From Sphingopyxis sp. USTB-05 (GTDB lineage Bacteria > Pseudomonadota > Alphaproteobacteria > Sphingomonadales > Sphingomonadaceae): 64,000 bases of DNA. The DNA is taken from contig NZ_CP084712.1 of the NCBI RefSeq assembly GCF_023822045.1, positions 3,348,001 through 3,412,000 of the forward strand. The letters are read 5' to 3'. Position numbers and translations under genes: made by a program. The notes beneath the pieces are model-generated. The model was not told the origin of the DNA, ran no database searches, and worked only from the letters and a program-made list of their open reading frames with translations. Positions 47,452 to 60,118 of this stretch are shown piece after piece. The stretch's first letter is position 1; every line of letters starts with the position of its first letter.

Positions 47452-47721
47452 TTATTTACGAAGACCCAGCTTCGCGATGAGAGCCTGATAGCGACCCTCG
47501 TCCTTCTTCTTCAGATAGTCGAGCAAGCTGCGACGCTTGTTGACCATCATGAGGAGGCCGCGACGGCTGTGATTGTCCTTGTGGTGCGCCTTGAAGTGGT
47601 CGGTCAGCGTGTTGATGCGGTCGGTGAGGATCGCAACCTGGACTTCCGGCGAACCGGTGTCGCCCTGGTCACGGGCATTGTCCTTGATGACTTCGGCTTT
47701 GCGCTCGGCGGTAATCGACAT
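47452..47721 (-). CDS. rpsO: 30S ribosomal protein S15
   Basis: An 89-residue protein of the usual length. [24 protein letters not shown] and [23 protein letters not shown] are the conserved helices that bind 16S rRNA, with [21 protein letters not shown] before them. It comes between truB and pnp, the standard bacterial order. Confidence 0.97.
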   Translation of the reverse strand: MSITAERKAEVIKDNARDQGDTGSPEVQVAILTDRINTLTDHFKAHHKDNHSRRGLLMMVNKRRSLLDYLKKKDEGRYQALIAKLGLRK

Positions 47722-47749
47722 ATTCAATCTATCCTTCGAACATCCTTGC

Positions 47750-48652
47750 TTAAAGATTGAAGCCCCGGACGACTTTCAGCGTTCCCGCCAAAACCTCGAT
47801 CAGGGCGACAGGACGCATATCGCTGTCCCTTCCCCAATAGAGCCCGTCTTCCGTGCTACCCCCGGTCCAGACGCGACCCTGACGGATCGCCCCTGCCGCT
47901 TCCGGGGAAAGGTTCAGAGCCGGGATGTCGACCAGCCCTGCCTCCAGCGGCAGAAATATTTCTGATTGCGCGGCCCCTTGGCCGAATGCGTTCAATTTGT
48001 CCAGCGAAATCGCCTGTTCCAGCGTGAACGGCCCCGCCCTGGTGCGGCGGAGCATCGTGACATGCCCGACGCTGCCGACCGCATGAGCGATATCGCGCGC
48101 CAGGCTGCGGATATAGGTGCCCTTCGAGACGTGAGCGGTAAGGGTGATGGAGTCAAAGCGCCCACCCCCATTCTCGTCACCCTGGGAGTGACGAAGAGAG
48201 TGGATCGTCACCGCCCGCGCCTTCATTTCGACCGCTTCGCCCTTGCGCGCGCGGTCATAGGCGCGCTGGCCATCGATCTTGATCGCCGAATAGGCAGGCG
48301 GCACCTGCTCGATGGGACCGGTGAAGCGTGGCAGCACCGCCTCGATTTCGGCCAGCGTAGGGCGTGCATCGCTGGTCGCAACGACCTCGCCCTCGGCATC
48401 CAGGCCTGCCGTTTCGGTCCCAAAGGCGATGGTGAAGTCGTAAATCTTGCTCGCGTCGAGCATCCGCCCGCAAAGCTTGGTCGCCTCGCCGAGCGCGATC
48501 GGCAGCACCCCCGACGCGAGCGGATCGAGCGTCCCGCCATGGCCGACCTTGACCTTGCCGAGCCCGGCCTCGCGGCACACGCGCTTCACCGCGCCAACCG
48601 CCTGTGTCGAACCCAGGCCCACGGGTTTGTCGAGAATGATCCAGCCGTTCAT
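47750..48652 (-). CDS. truB: tRNA pseudouridine(55) synthase
   Basis: A 300-residue pseudouridine synthase for U55 of t[20 protein letters not shown] opens the protein and [19 protein letters not shown] contains the catalytic Asp. [16 protein letters not shown] is the typical tRNA-contact segment. The C-terminal part matches the alphaproteobacterial TruB without a PUA domain. Confidence 0.96.
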   Translation of the reverse strand: MNGWIILDKPVGLGSTQAVGAVKRVCREAGLGKVKVGHGGTLDPLASGVLPIALGEATKLCGRMLDASKIYDFTIAFGTETAGLDAEGEVVATSDARPTLAEIEAVLPRFTGPIEQVPPAYSAIKIDGQRAYDRARKGEAVEMKARAVTIHSLRHSQGDENGGGRFDSITLTAHVSKGTYIRSLARDIAHAVGSVGHVTMLRRTRAGPFTLEQAISLDKLNAFGQGAAQSEIFLPLEAGLVDIPALNLSPEAAGAIRQGRVWTGGSTEDGLYWGRDSDMRPVALIEVLAGTLKVVRGFNL

Positions 48653-48683
48653 CCCGCGCCGCTAGGGCGCGGGTCAAAGCCTG

Positions 48684-49094
48684 TCAATTTTGCGCGGCCT
48701 TTTCGGCTTCGCGCGCGGCCTTGCGCTCTTCCTTCGAAGGCGGCGGCGCCGAGGTCACGAAGGAGGAGAGCTGGCAGCGCTCGCCGCGCACGATGATCGA
48801 CGAAAATTTGTCGAGCCGGCCGGCGCCGCGCGTTTCAAAGCCGATTGCCTGCGCGAAATCGAGATCGCGGCAGAAACCGGCGAAGCTGCCATAATACCAG
48901 TCGTTGCCGCGGCCCTGGATCCAGATGCCGCGATCGCGGTCCGCCTGCCAGTTGCGGATCGAGCTGTCGCTGGGAAAGACGATGCTCGATTCGACGCCGA
49001 GCGCGCGGGGCTCTTTCGCGGGCTCGTTGGCCGCCGCAACCGCAGAAAGGGGGAGCAGCACGGCGGCCAGGGAGAGTGCGAGATTCGGTTTCAT
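48684..49094 (-). CDS. secreted DUF6491-like protein
   Basis: A 136-residue protein with a signal peptide (MKPNLALSLAAVLLPLSAVAA). The mature part has IRNWQADRDRGIWIQGRGNDWYYGSFAGFCRDL and a Cys near the C-terminus (RGERCQLSS), compatible with the DUF6491 family of small periplasmic proteins in sphingomonads; that assignment is tentative. It ends with a basic/Glu-rich helix. Upstream of truB in the same direction. Confidence 0.65.
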   Translation of the reverse strand: MKPNLALSLAAVLLPLSAVAAANEPAKEPRALGVESSIVFPSDSSIRNWQADRDRGIWIQGRGNDWYYGSFAGFCRDLDFAQAIGFETRGAGRLDKFSSIIVRGERCQLSSFVTSAPPPSKEERKAAREAEKAAQN

Positions 49095-49209
49095 ATTGTG
49101 TCTTTCGGTGGGTTTTACCCTACCCGATACGGGTGCTAGCATGGGCAATCTGAACCGGCACTGACCCGAAGCATGGTCTCGATCCGCTTTTCGCAAGCTT
49201 TTTGGATTG

Positions 49210-49563
49210 TCAGGAGAAGATATCGCGCAGCGCGGCCGCCTGAAGCTCGGCAGGTCGCGCGCGCCGCCGGCGATACAGGATGATCGCCGCCAGCATCGCG
49301 ATCGCCGTGCCGCTACCGCCCATCATTGCCGTGCCGTATAGATTGACCCCGTCGCCAAAGACGAGCAGTCCGAAAAACCACAGAGTTGTTGCCAAGATCG
49401 AGGCGGCGATCGTCGCTTGAATGATCCCGTCATCCGGTCCGCCGAACGTCGCGCGTCGGCGGTCGATGAACCACCCGATCGCAAAGATGGCAAGGCCGTT
49501 CGCCGCAGTGACCGCAATGTTGAGGAGGATCTGAAGGCTACTCACATCTTTCCCGGCGTCCAT
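49210..49563 (-). CDS. small hypothetical membrane protein
   Basis: A 117-residue protein with three hydrophobic helices (LLNIAVTAANGLAIFAIGWF, IIQATIAASILATTLWFFGL, GSGTAIAMLAAIILY) and a basic RRRRARPAEL C-terminal region. Not recognised. Its start overlaps the end of the upstream GNAT gene by 22 nt. Confidence 0.6.
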   Translation of the reverse strand: MDAGKDVSSLQILLNIAVTAANGLAIFAIGWFIDRRRATFGGPDDGIIQATIAASILATTLWFFGLLVFGDGVNLYGTAMMGGSGTAIAMLAAIILYRRRRARPAELQAAALRDIFS

Positions 49564-50087
49564 TCGCTGGCGAGCAGCGACCAGAGACCGGTGTCGCGGA
49601 CATAGCCCGTCCAGGTAACACGTTCCGACCGCAGCACGCCTTCCTTGGTACAGCCAAGCTTGGCGACCGCAGCCTGCGACCTCTTGTTACGCTCGTCGAT
49701 ACGGAATTCGATGCGGCGGATGCCGACCGCAAAGGCATGATCGAGCATCAGGCGCTTGACCCGGCCGTTGAACCCGGTGCCGCGCGCTGCGGGGTGAATG
49801 AAGCTATTGCCGACCTCGACCGTCTGCGCCGACATATCGGGGCGGAGCCAGGCGGTCATGCCGACGAGCGTGTCACCATCCATGATCGCATAGGGCATGC
49901 GTCCGACGCCGCCGATCAGCACGCCGAAGCTCTTGTCGAAATGCTCGGGACCAAAGCTCGACGAATAGATCGGCCAGATGTCGGCGTCGGCGGCGCAAAC
50001 GGCACGCAGCGCCTCGCGATATTCTTCCGTCAGCTTGATGAGCCGCAACGCACCGTCGCTCAGTTCAACATATAGCCGATCGAGCAT
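49542..50087 (-). CDS. GNAT acetyltransferase (RimJ/RimL type)
   Basis: A 181-residue acetyltransferase resembling the RimJ/RimL/YdaF group. HPAARGTGFNGRVKRLMLDHAF is the acetyl-CoA motif A and IEFRIDERNKRSQAAVAKLGCTKEGVLR is the standard motif B. The acceptor may be a ribosomal protein or small amine. Its ATG overlaps the stop of the M20 peptidase gene (TGATG). Confidence 0.85.
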   Translation of the reverse strand: MLDRLYVELSDGALRLIKLTEEYREALRAVCAADADIWPIYSSSFGPEHFDKSFGVLIGGVGRMPYAIMDGDTLVGMTAWLRPDMSAQTVEVGNSFIHPAARGTGFNGRVKRLMLDHAFAVGIRRIEFRIDERNKRSQAAVAKLGCTKEGVLRSERVTWTGYVRDTGLWSLLASEWTPGKM

Positions 50088-51364
50088 CACTGAATCTCCG
50101 CAGTCGCAAGCAGTATAGCAAGACCGACGGCGGCGCCCCGCACACTTTTTGTCTTTTCGACGTCGATCCATTCGTCGAGCGCATGTGCACGCCCACCCTC
50201 ACCGCCCGACCCGATCGTCATGGCGGGGATGCCGAGGCTCATCGGCAAGTTGGAATCGGTCGACGAGTAGGTGGGCTTCGGATCGAACCCGCTCGCCCGA
50301 ATGATCGCATTGGCGGTGCGGACAATGGGCTGCGTTGCCGCGGTCTCGCCCGCCGGACGGTCGCCGATCAATTTGATATCGGCGGTGATCGGCCCTTCCC
50401 TGACCGAACGCACGGCATTTTCGCCTTCGACGCTCTTTTTGACGACGGCCAGAAACGCCTGTTCCAGCTTGGCGAGTTCCGCCGGGCTTTCCGAACGCAT
50501 ATCGAATTCCATGAAGGTTTCGTTCGGGATCGAATTGACCGATGTGCCGCCGTCGGTAACGCTGGCGGCATAAGTGGTCTTGGGCCGCGCAGGAACCGGG
50601 ATCTTGTAGAAATCGACGACGGTCTGGCTCATCGCCGCCATCGGATTGACCAACCCGAATGCGCTATAGCTGTGCCCGCCCGGCCCCTTGTAGGTGATGC
50701 GATAGCGTTTCGACCCGACACCGCCGGTCACGATGTTCGACACATCGATCCCGTCCATCGAAAAAAAGGCCTTTACCCGGTCCTTATATTTGCCCTTGGT
50801 GAGGAGGTAGCGGACGCCGCGCAGGTCGCCGGGCCCTTCCTCGCCGACATTGCCGACAAAGATGATATCCTGCTTCACGCGGATGCCGCTTTCCTTCATC
50901 GCGCGCGCATAAGCGAGCAGGACGGCAAGGCTGCGCGTATCGTCACCGATGCCGGGGGCATGGAGGCGCGTGCCCTCGCGGCGAACCTTGACCGGCGTGC
51001 CCTCGGGAAAGACGGTGTCGAGATGCGCGGCGATCATCACCGCCGGACCGCCGACGGGCCCGGTTCCGCGATAGACGCCCATCGCATTGCCCTCTTCGTC
51101 GATTTCGACGTCCTCAAGTCCCGCATCCGTCAACATGTCGCGATAGGCGGCGGCCCGCGCGGCCTCTTTAAAGGGGGGCGCAGGAATCTCGGTCAGCTTC
51201 ACAATCTCTTCGACCATCCGGTCATGATTCCGATCGAGGATATTGAGGGCCGCCTTATAGGCTTTGGTCTTGAGCACCGCCTCGGGCTTCGACGCCGGCG
51301 CCGCCTGTGCGGAGGAGACGGTGAGCAGCGCAGCGGCGAGGCTCAGCGACACGATGTTACGCAT
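50087..51364 (-). CDS. secreted M20-family metallopeptidase
   Basis: A 425-residue peptidase with a signal peptide (LSLAAALLTVSSAQA). The zinc motifs of family M20 are visible: AAHLDTVFPEG, GIGDDTRSL (metal-bridging Asp), NVGEEGPGD (catalytic Glu) and the dimerisation GPGGHSYSAFG. It probably removes residues from peptides in the periplasm. In the same direction as tdk upstream, 50 bp away. Confidence 0.9.
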   Translation of the reverse strand: MRNIVSLSLAAALLTVSSAQAAPASKPEAVLKTKAYKAALNILDRNHDRMVEEIVKLTEIPAPPFKEAARAAAYRDMLTDAGLEDVEIDEEGNAMGVYRGTGPVGGPAVMIAAHLDTVFPEGTPVKVRREGTRLHAPGIGDDTRSLAVLLAYARAMKESGIRVKQDIIFVGNVGEEGPGDLRGVRYLLTKGKYKDRVKAFFSMDGIDVSNIVTGGVGSKRYRITYKGPGGHSYSAFGLVNPMAAMSQTVVDFYKIPVPARPKTTYAASVTDGGTSVNSIPNETFMEFDMRSESPAELAKLEQAFLAVVKKSVEGENAVRSVREGPITADIKLIGDRPAGETAATQPIVRTANAIIRASGFDPKPTYSSTDSNLPMSLGIPAMTIGSGGEGGRAHALDEWIDVEKTKSVRGAAVGLAILLATAEIQ

Positions 51365-51414
51365 GATATTCCTTTCGCAAAAACTGTGGGGAGGCCGGGT
51401 TCTGCCCTGAAAGA

Positions 51415-52017
51415 TCAGGCCGCCACCGGCGGCGTCGCTGCTTCGCGCCGCTTTTGCATGAAATGGCGGCGGCACATCGCGACATAGCGGTCGTTGCCGC
51501 CGATCTCGGTCTGCGCGCCCTCGACCACCGCGCGACCATTTTCGTCGACGCGCAGGTTCATCGTCGCCTTGCGTCCGCATTCGCAGACCGCCTTGAGTTC
51601 GACGAGCGCGTCGGCGATCCCGAGCAGGGCCGCCGATCCAGGGAAAAGTTCGGCCGAAAAATCGGTACGCAGGCCATAGCAGAGCACCGGAATATTCACC
51701 TCGTCGGCCAACCGCGCGAGATCGAGCACCTGCGCGCGCGTCAGGAACTGCGCCTCGTCGACAAGCACGCAGGCGAGCGGGCGTTCGGCATTTTCAGCGG
51801 TCACTGCCGCGAACATGTCGCTGTCGGGATCGAATTTATGCGCCTCTGCCATCAGTCCGATACGGCTTGTCACCTGCCCGGCCCCGTACCGATCGTCGAG
51901 CGCCGCGGTCCACAGCATCGTTTCCATCCCACGCTCGCGATAGTTGAAATCCGCCTGAAGCAGCGTCGTCGATTTGCCGGCGTTCATGCTGGCGTAGTAG
52001 AAATAGAGCTTGGCCAT
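51415..52017 (-). CDS. tdk: thymidine kinase
   Basis: A 200-residue type II thymidine kinase. [11 protein letters not shown] is the P-loop, [15 protein letters not shown] the Walker B region, and CECGRK with a later C...H form the zinc site; [15 protein letters not shown] is the lasso/thymidine loop. It phosphorylates salvaged thymidine. Divergent from the WS/DGAT gene, 124 bp apart. Confidence 0.94.
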   Translation of the reverse strand: MAKLYFYYASMNAGKSTTLLQADFNYRERGMETMLWTAALDDRYGAGQVTSRIGLMAEAHKFDPDSDMFAAVTAENAERPLACVLVDEAQFLTRAQVLDLARLADEVNIPVLCYGLRTDFSAELFPGSAALLGIADALVELKAVCECGRKATMNLRVDENGRAVVEGAQTEIGGNDRYVAMCRRHFMQKRREAATPPVAA

Positions 52018-52141
52018 CGGCGTGCGATAACGCGCCGATGCGCCGCCGTCACCCGAAGAGTCGGCGCCCCGCTTGACTCCCCCCTCACCCCTGTCATGCT
52101 GCGCACAAATATGCAGCACAATCAGTGGGGGAGAGCTGCCG

Positions 52142-53563
52142 ATGCGCCTGATGCCGATCAGCGATGCGATGTTCCTGGTGGGCGAAAGCCGCGAGATGCC
52201 GATGCACATCGGCGGGATCAACCTTTACACCTTGCCCGACGATGTCGACGAGACCGACTGGCTCAACGAACAGCTCACCCTGCTTCGCCAGTCCGAAGGT
52301 TTGCGGCGCCCGTTCAGCGAAGTGCTGAAACTGACCCCGCTCGGGCAATATGGCCCGATCCGGCTCGAACCCGACCGCGACATCGACATGCACTACCATG
52401 TCCGCGCCTCCGCGCTGCCCAAGCCGGGGCGTTACCGCGAGATGTTCGAGCTCGCCTCACGCCTTCATTCGGGGCTGCTCGACCGCACCCGGCCCTTGTG
52501 GGAGATCACGTTGATCTCGGGCCTGCCGAACCGGCAGATCGCGACGTTCAAAAAGATCCACCACGCGCTGATGGACGGCGCGGCAAGCATTCATTTCTAT
52601 AATTCGATGCTCTCGCCCGACCCCAAGGAACGGCGCAGCGCCTCTCCGCTCTCGGTCGAGGCCTATGAGGCGTATAAACGCAAATTCCCTGCCCCCAAAA
52701 AGGCGCCACGCCCCAGCCTGACCGACATCGCGGCGATCGGCGAGTTTCTGAAGGAGCAATGGGGCAACAGCGTCGGGGTGACCAAGGCGCTCAACCAATA
52801 TGTCGCGGCGATGTTCGGTCTCGGCGGCGAAGGCCTCGTCACCCCCTTTGCCGGGGTGCCGCGCACCAGCTTCAATCGCAACATCACCGGCGCGCGGCGT
52901 TTCGTCGCGCAAAGCTGGTCGCTGGAACGCGTACGCCGCGTCGGCAAGGCCTATGACGGCACGATCAACGACGCAGTGCTCGGCATGTGCGCCGGCGCGA
53001 TGCGCAAATATCTGCAGTCGCTGAACGAACTGCCCGACAAGCCGCTGAAGGCCATGGCGCCGGTGTCGATCCGGCCCAAGGACGATATCGATTCGGGCAA
53101 TTCGGTCGCGTCGGTGACCGCGAACCTTGCGACGCATATCGACGACCCGGCGAGCCGCATGGCGGCGATCCAGGAGTCGATGAACTCGGCGAAGGCGCAA
53201 TTGCGCGCGATGACCGCGGCGCAGATCCAGCTCTATACCGCGATCACCAGCTTTCCGATGATGCTCACCGCGCTGACGCGCACCGCCGACAAATTCCCCG
53301 CCTATTCGGTGACGATATCGAACGTCCCCGGCCCGCGCGAGCAGATGTATTGGAACGGCGCACGGCTCGACGGCATGTACCCTGCGAGCATCCCCGTCGA
53401 CGGCATGGCGATGAACATCACGCAGGTGTCGAATTTCGAGAATATCGACTTCGGCATAACCGCCTGCCGCCGCAGCGTGCCGCACGCGCAGCGAATGATC
53501 GACTATCTGGAGGAAGCGCTGGTCGAACTGGAGGCAGCGGCGGGCATCAAGGCGAAGAAATAG
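52142..53563 (+). CDS. wax ester synthase/diacylglycerol acyltransferase
   Basis: A 473-residue WS/DGAT-type acyltransferase. The catalytic HHALMDG is at about residue 140, preceded by [12 protein letters not shown] and followed later by [14 protein letters not shown], both family features. Uses acyl-CoA with alcohols or diglycerides to make wax esters or storage lipid. GGGGGAGAGC precedes the ATG at 52142. It is the only plus-strand gene within the translation gene cluster. Confidence 0.92.
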   Translation: MRLMPISDAMFLVGESREMPMHIGGINLYTLPDDVDETDWLNEQLTLLRQSEGLRRPFSEVLKLTPLGQYGPIRLEPDRDIDMHYHVRASALPKPGRYREMFELASRLHSGLLDRTRPLWEITLISGLPNRQIATFKKIHHALMDGAASIHFYNSMLSPDPKERRSASPLSVEAYEAYKRKFPAPKKAPRPSLTDIAAIGEFLKEQWGNSVGVTKALNQYVAAMFGLGGEGLVTPFAGVPRTSFNRNITGARRFVAQSWSLERVRRVGKAYDGTINDAVLGMCAGAMRKYLQSLNELPDKPLKAMAPVSIRPKDDIDSGNSVASVTANLATHIDDPASRMAAIQESMNSAKAQLRAMTAAQIQLYTAITSFPMMLTALTRTADKFPAYSVTISNVPGPREQMYWNGARLDGMYPASIPVDGMAMNITQVSNFENIDFGITACRRSVPHAQRMIDYLEEALVELEAAAGIKAKK

Positions 53564-53570
53564 CGACGCA

Positions 53571-53972
53571 TCACTCGTCGGCCTCGGGCGCCGCCAAATC
53601 CCGCGCCACCTTCGGATCGCGCAGCAATTTCTCGATATGGCTCGCCTCGTCGAAGCTTTCGTCGGCGAGGAATTTCAGCTTCGCGGCATATTTCATCCGT
53701 ACCTTCGACGCGACCGTCTTCTGCAAATAGGCGGTGTTGGTGCGCAGCGCCTTCAGCACCGCTTCCTCGTCCTTGCCGAGCAACGGCTTCACGAACACGG
53801 TTGCATGGCGCAGGTCGGGCGACATCCGCACTTCAGTGATGCTGACGGGGTGCGTCGCGAGCACATCGTCATGCACATCGCCGCGCGCGAGAATTTCAGA
53901 CAGGAGGTGGCGCACCTGTTCGCCGACGCGCAGCACGCGGACCGACGGGCCTTTTTCTTTTTCGGTCTTCAT
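53571..53972 (-). CDS. rbfA: ribosome-binding factor A
   Basis: A 133-residue 30S maturation factor with a KH-like fold. [18 protein letters not shown] begins it, [28 protein letters not shown] and [28 protein letters not shown] match the family. It lies 3 bp downstream of the DUF1697 gene and ends 8 bp from the convergent acyltransferase gene. Confidence 0.93.
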   Translation of the reverse strand: MKTEKEKGPSVRVLRVGEQVRHLLSEILARGDVHDDVLATHPVSITEVRMSPDLRHATVFVKPLLGKDEEAVLKALRTNTAYLQKTVASKVRMKYAAKLKFLADESFDEASHIEKLLRDPKVARDLAAPEADE

Positions 53973-53975
53973 CGC

Positions 53976-54527
53976 CTAACCCTTTGCCTCTTCGTCCAGT
54001 TTCGCGATGATCCGTGCGATCGAGCGCATGTTGCGTGCGGTGCCCTTGTGCCCGAGCCGGCGCTCGATCAGTCGCGGATGCAGCTTGCTGTCAGCCGCTC
54101 CATCGCCAAAATCGATATGGAGCGCCCGGTCGCCGAGCGCGAGGCGCTCGTTCGGCCGGACCCGATGGTCGGTCGCCAGCGCATCGAACTGCTCGGCCGT
54201 CGGCTGCCCGTCGAGGAACATCGTGTGGACGATCCTGTCCTCGTTCGTGCCCGCAAACGGATTTCCGGCGATGGCCGCGGCAAGCTCGTCGCGGCTGCGC
54301 ACCAGCGCCGCGCTCGTCATGTCGAAACGATCCTCGACCATCATCGACAATTTCTCCTCGAGCCCGCGCGTCGGCCGCGCGTCATGGTCGAACAGCACAT
54401 TGCCGCTGGCCACGACGGTTTCGACGTTGCGAAAGCCCTCGGCCTCGAACGCCGCGCGCAGGTCGGCCATCGTCAGCCGGTTGCCGCCGACGTTGATGCT
54501 TCCGAACAATGCCACATAGCGAGCCAT
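53976..54527 (-). CDS. DUF1697 family protein
   Basis: A 183-residue protein of DUF1697, starting YVALFGSINVGGNRLTMADL, with VVASGNVLFD and NPFAGTNEDRIVHTMFL and a C-terminal KGTARNMRSIARI. Function unknown. It is inserted between infB and rbfA, which are usually adjacent, 36 bp after infB and 3 bp before rbfA. Confidence 0.88.
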   Translation of the reverse strand: MARYVALFGSINVGGNRLTMADLRAAFEAEGFRNVETVVASGNVLFDHDARPTRGLEEKLSMMVEDRFDMTSAALVRSRDELAAAIAGNPFAGTNEDRIVHTMFLDGQPTAEQFDALATDHRVRPNERLALGDRALHIDFGDGAADSKLHPRLIERRLGHKGTARNMRSIARIIAKLDEEAKG

Positions 54528-54563
54528 GCCGGCACCTCCCGATCCGCGCGGAGCGGACGCCCG

Positions 54564-57128
<2,565 letters not shown>

Positions 57129-57145
57129 CTAAACTCTATTTTCCT

Positions 57146-57916
57146 TCAATACGCGCCCGAAGCGTCGGAAACCGTATCGGAATCCGTGGACGCCATCCCA
57201 TCACCCGCAATGCGGGAATCTGTATCGGAAACGCGGTTGGCCGCGTCCCTACTCCATCCGGTGAAAAACTGCCAGCGGCTCAAATGCGCCAGCACCCGGT
57301 CGGCGGCGCGGGCGTCGACAATCGCCAGATGCACCGCATTCTCTCGCCCCAATGCCATAGATAGGGATTGCCGGTCCACCGGCAAGATCAACCCTTCGCG
57401 GCCGGAGCCTTCGTCTTCCTCGCCGACGCGCCATGCCTGCGCCAGCTTCTTGCGGCCGTCCTCGCCCGCATCGCTGGCGTGGAGGAGCAAGCGGACCTGT
57501 CCGCGGCGCGCGGCCTGTTCGATCTTTTCATTGCCGCTAATCAGCGTACCCGAACGCGATTCAAGCCCCAGGCGGTCGAGCGTCGCGCGCATCAACTGCG
57601 CCTCGATACGTTCGCCCAGATCGTCAGGAATGGCGATATTGCCTTCGTGAAGCGCGCGGGCGAGCCCGCCCTTCAGCTTGCCTTTGGCCTGCGCGGCTTC
57701 GAGTTCGGCGCGGCCCACACCGATCCACGCCCCGCGCCCCGGCGCCTTGGCATGGACGTCGGGGGCAATGCTGTTGTCGGGGCCGAGCGCCAGACGCACG
57801 AGCTGCTCCGCCGGCGAAACCTCACCGGTTACGACGCAGCGCCGCTCGGGCACATGCTGGCCGCGCCCCTTTGCGCGGTCGGTTTCGGTCAGCTGATCAT
57901 TGCGCGGGGTCCGCAT
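57146..57916 (-). CDS. YlxR/DUF448 protein with L7Ae-like domain
   Basis: A 256-residue RNA-binding protein. ERRCVVTGEVSPAEQLVRL opens the DUF448 fold (about residues 20-100) and residues about 115-230 (VHLAIVDARAADRVLAHL, LLLHASDAGEDG) resemble an L7Ae/L30e domain, a combination seen in alphaproteobacteria. A short acidic/Ser-rich tail follows. The start at 57916 overlaps the nusA end by 20 nt. Confidence 0.85.
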   Translation of the reverse strand: MRTPRNDQLTETDRAKGRGQHVPERRCVVTGEVSPAEQLVRLALGPDNSIAPDVHAKAPGRGAWIGVGRAELEAAQAKGKLKGGLARALHEGNIAIPDDLGERIEAQLMRATLDRLGLESRSGTLISGNEKIEQAARRGQVRLLLHASDAGEDGRKKLAQAWRVGEEDEGSGREGLILPVDRQSLSMALGRENAVHLAIVDARAADRVLAHLSRWQFFTGWSRDAANRVSDTDSRIAGDGMASTDSDTVSDASGAY

Positions 57917-59573
57917 CGGCGGCCTCCCCGGTTTGCGGCTCCGCCGCGGGTCCGGCTTGCGGCTCCGCCGTGGGCTCCGCTTCGGCAGGCGCAGCCGCTT
58001 CGGGTTCGTCGTCGAACCAGTGCGCACGCGCCGCCATGATGATCTCGTTGCCCTGCTCTTCGCTCAGGCCATATTCGCCCAGCACGCCGCCCTTGTCCTC
58101 GGCGCGTTCGCTACGCGGCGGGCCACGACGGTTGTCGGTGCGCTTCTTGGCGATCAGTTCGTCGGTCGCAAGGTCGGCCAGATCGTCGAGCGTCTTGATG
58201 CCAGCCTTGCCCAGCACGACCAGCATCGCTTCGGTCAGATGCGGGATATCGGCCAGCGCATCTTCGACGCCGAGTTCGCGGCGCTGCGCGCGCGAGGCTT
58301 CCTCACGGCGTTCGAGCCCTTCGGCTGCACGGCTCTGGAGTTCCTGCGCCAGTTCGTCGTCGAAACCTTCGATGCTCGCCAGTTCGTCGATGCCGACATA
58401 AGCGACTTCTTCGAGTTCGCCGAAGCCTTCGGCAACCAGCAGCTGCGCAAGCGTTTCGTCGACGTCCAGTTCTTCCTGGAACATCGTCGAGCGTTCGACG
58501 AATTCGCGCTGGCGCTTTTCGCTCGCGTCGGCCTCGGTCATGATGTCGATCTGGCTGCCGGTAAGCTGGCTGGCGAGACGGACATTCTGCCCGCGGCGAC
58601 CGATGGCGAGCGACAACTGATCGTCGGGAACGACGACTTCGATGCGGCTGTCATCTTCGTCGATCACGACGCGCTGGACCGTTGCCGGCTGAAGCGCGTT
58701 GACGACGAAGGTCGCGGTATCTTCCGACCAGGGGATGATGTCGATCTTTTCGCCCTGCATTTCCTGGACGACCGCCTGAACGCGGCTGCCCTTCATGCCG
58801 ACGCAGGCGCCGACGGGGTCGATGCTGCCGTCATAGCTGATGACGCCGATCTTCGCGCGCGAACCCGGATCGCGGGCCGCGGCCTTGATCTCGATGATGC
58901 CGTCATAGATTTCGGGCACTTCCTGCGCGAACAGCTTCTTCATGAAGTCGGGGTGTGCGCGGCTGAGGAAAATTTGGGGCCCGCGCGTTTCGCTGCGCAC
59001 CGACAGGATCAGCGCGCGGACGCGATCACCGACGCGCATCAATTCGCGCGGGATCTGCTGGTCGCGGCGGATCACGCCTTCGGCGCGGCCAAGGTTGACG
59101 ACGATGTGGCCGAATTCGACCGACTTCACGACGCCGGTGATGATCTCACCCGCGCGATCCTTGAATTCCTGATACTGGCGCTCGCGATCGGCTTCGCGGA
59201 CCTTCTGGAAGATCACCTGCTTCGCCGACTGCGCGTCGATGCGGCCAAGGTCGACCGCGGGCAGCGGATCGACGATGAAGTCGCCGATCTTGGCGTCCTT
59301 CTGCAGCTTCTGGCCGGCGGCCAGGTCGACCTGTTTGAAATAATCCTCGACCGCCTCGACGACCTCGACGACGCGCCACAGGCGAAGGTCGCCGGTCTGC
59401 GGGTCGAGCTTTGCGCGGATGTCGTTCTCGGCGCCGTAACGGGCGCGCGCGGCGCGCTGGATCGCTTCCTCGATGGCCTCGATGACGATGCCCTTGTCGA
59501 TCATCTTCTCGCTGGCGACGCTGTTGGCAATCGCGAGGAGTTCGGCCTTGTTGGCGGAAATGGCAGTGGCCAT
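57897..59573 (-). CDS. nusA: transcription termination/antitermination factor NusA
   Basis: A 558-residue RNA polymerase-binding factor. NTD, S1 (about residues 140-205), and two KH domains (IDPVGACVGMKGSRVQAVVQE; LSLAIGRRGQNVRLASQLTG) occur in order, with helical C-terminal acidic repeats after residue 360. The last about 35 residues are Ala/Glu/Pro-rich. It overlaps the rimP stop by one base (TGATG). Confidence 0.96.
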   Translation of the reverse strand: MATAISANKAELLAIANSVASEKMIDKGIVIEAIEEAIQRAARARYGAENDIRAKLDPQTGDLRLWRVVEVVEAVEDYFKQVDLAAGQKLQKDAKIGDFIVDPLPAVDLGRIDAQSAKQVIFQKVREADRERQYQEFKDRAGEIITGVVKSVEFGHIVVNLGRAEGVIRRDQQIPRELMRVGDRVRALILSVRSETRGPQIFLSRAHPDFMKKLFAQEVPEIYDGIIEIKAAARDPGSRAKIGVISYDGSIDPVGACVGMKGSRVQAVVQEMQGEKIDIIPWSEDTATFVVNALQPATVQRVVIDEDDSRIEVVVPDDQLSLAIGRRGQNVRLASQLTGSQIDIMTEADASEKRQREFVERSTMFQEELDVDETLAQLLVAEGFGELEEVAYVGIDELASIEGFDDELAQELQSRAAEGLERREEASRAQRRELGVEDALADIPHLTEAMLVVLGKAGIKTLDDLADLATDELIAKKRTDNRRGPPRSERAEDKGGVLGEYGLSEEQGNEIIMAARAHWFDDEPEAAAPAEAEPTAEPQAGPAAEPQTGEAADADPAQ

Positions 59574-60118
59574 CAGTCCTGTCCTTCTTCTTCCATTTCG
59601 TCGGCGCCCTCGATCGAGAGCGGGACGGTTGCGGCAATCAATTTGTCGGTGAGAACCAGCTTCGCCGTATCGATCGCGTCGAACGGCAGCTTGTGCTCCA
59701 CCCCTTCCTTATCCGAAATCGTGACGACATCGCCGTCGATGCCGACCAGTTCACCGTTGAAACGCTGGCGGCCGTCGCGCTTTTCCTTCAGCGCAATCTT
59801 CGCCTCATGCCCGGCCCAGTCAGCGAAATCGGCGCGACGCGTCAGCGGGCGGTCGATGCCCGGCGACGAAACTTCCAGCCGATAGGCGGCGTCGATCGGG
59901 TCCTTGCCGGCCTCTTCAAGCGCGTCAAGCTGCGCCGAAATGCGGCGCGACAGGTCGGCGCAATCCTCGATCGTCAACTGGCGCGTGTCGGGCCGCTCGG
60001 CCATCACCTGCAACGTCGGATCGCTCTCGCCGCCAAAAAAGGCGACGCGCACGAGCGCTAGACCCATCGCCTCGGCTTCGGGCGCGATGATCGCATTGAG
60101 GGCGTCGATATCGACCAA
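59573..60118 (-). CDS. rimP: ribosome maturation factor RimP, TTG start
   Basis: A 181-residue 30S assembly factor. It shows MGLALVRVAFFGGESDPTLQVM, SPGIDRPLTRRADF and the SH3-like C-terminal domain with DGDVVTISDKEG. The first usable codon is TTG at 60118; upstream in frame there is no ATG or GTG. First gene of rimP-nusA-ylxR-infB. Confidence 0.9.
   Translation of the reverse strand: MVDIDALNAIIAPEAEAMGLALVRVAFFGGESDPTLQVMAERPDTRQLTIEDCADLSRRISAQLDALEEAGKDPIDAAYRLEVSSPGIDRPLTRRADFADWAGHEAKIALKEKRDGRQRFNGELVGIDGDVVTISDKEGVEHKLPFDAIDTAKLVLTDKLIAATVPLSIEGADEMEEEGQD

Noticed and set aside
44971..47760. A 929-codon plus-strand open frame opposite pnp and rpsO
   Set aside because: Antisense shadow; pnp and rpsO are certain on the other strand.
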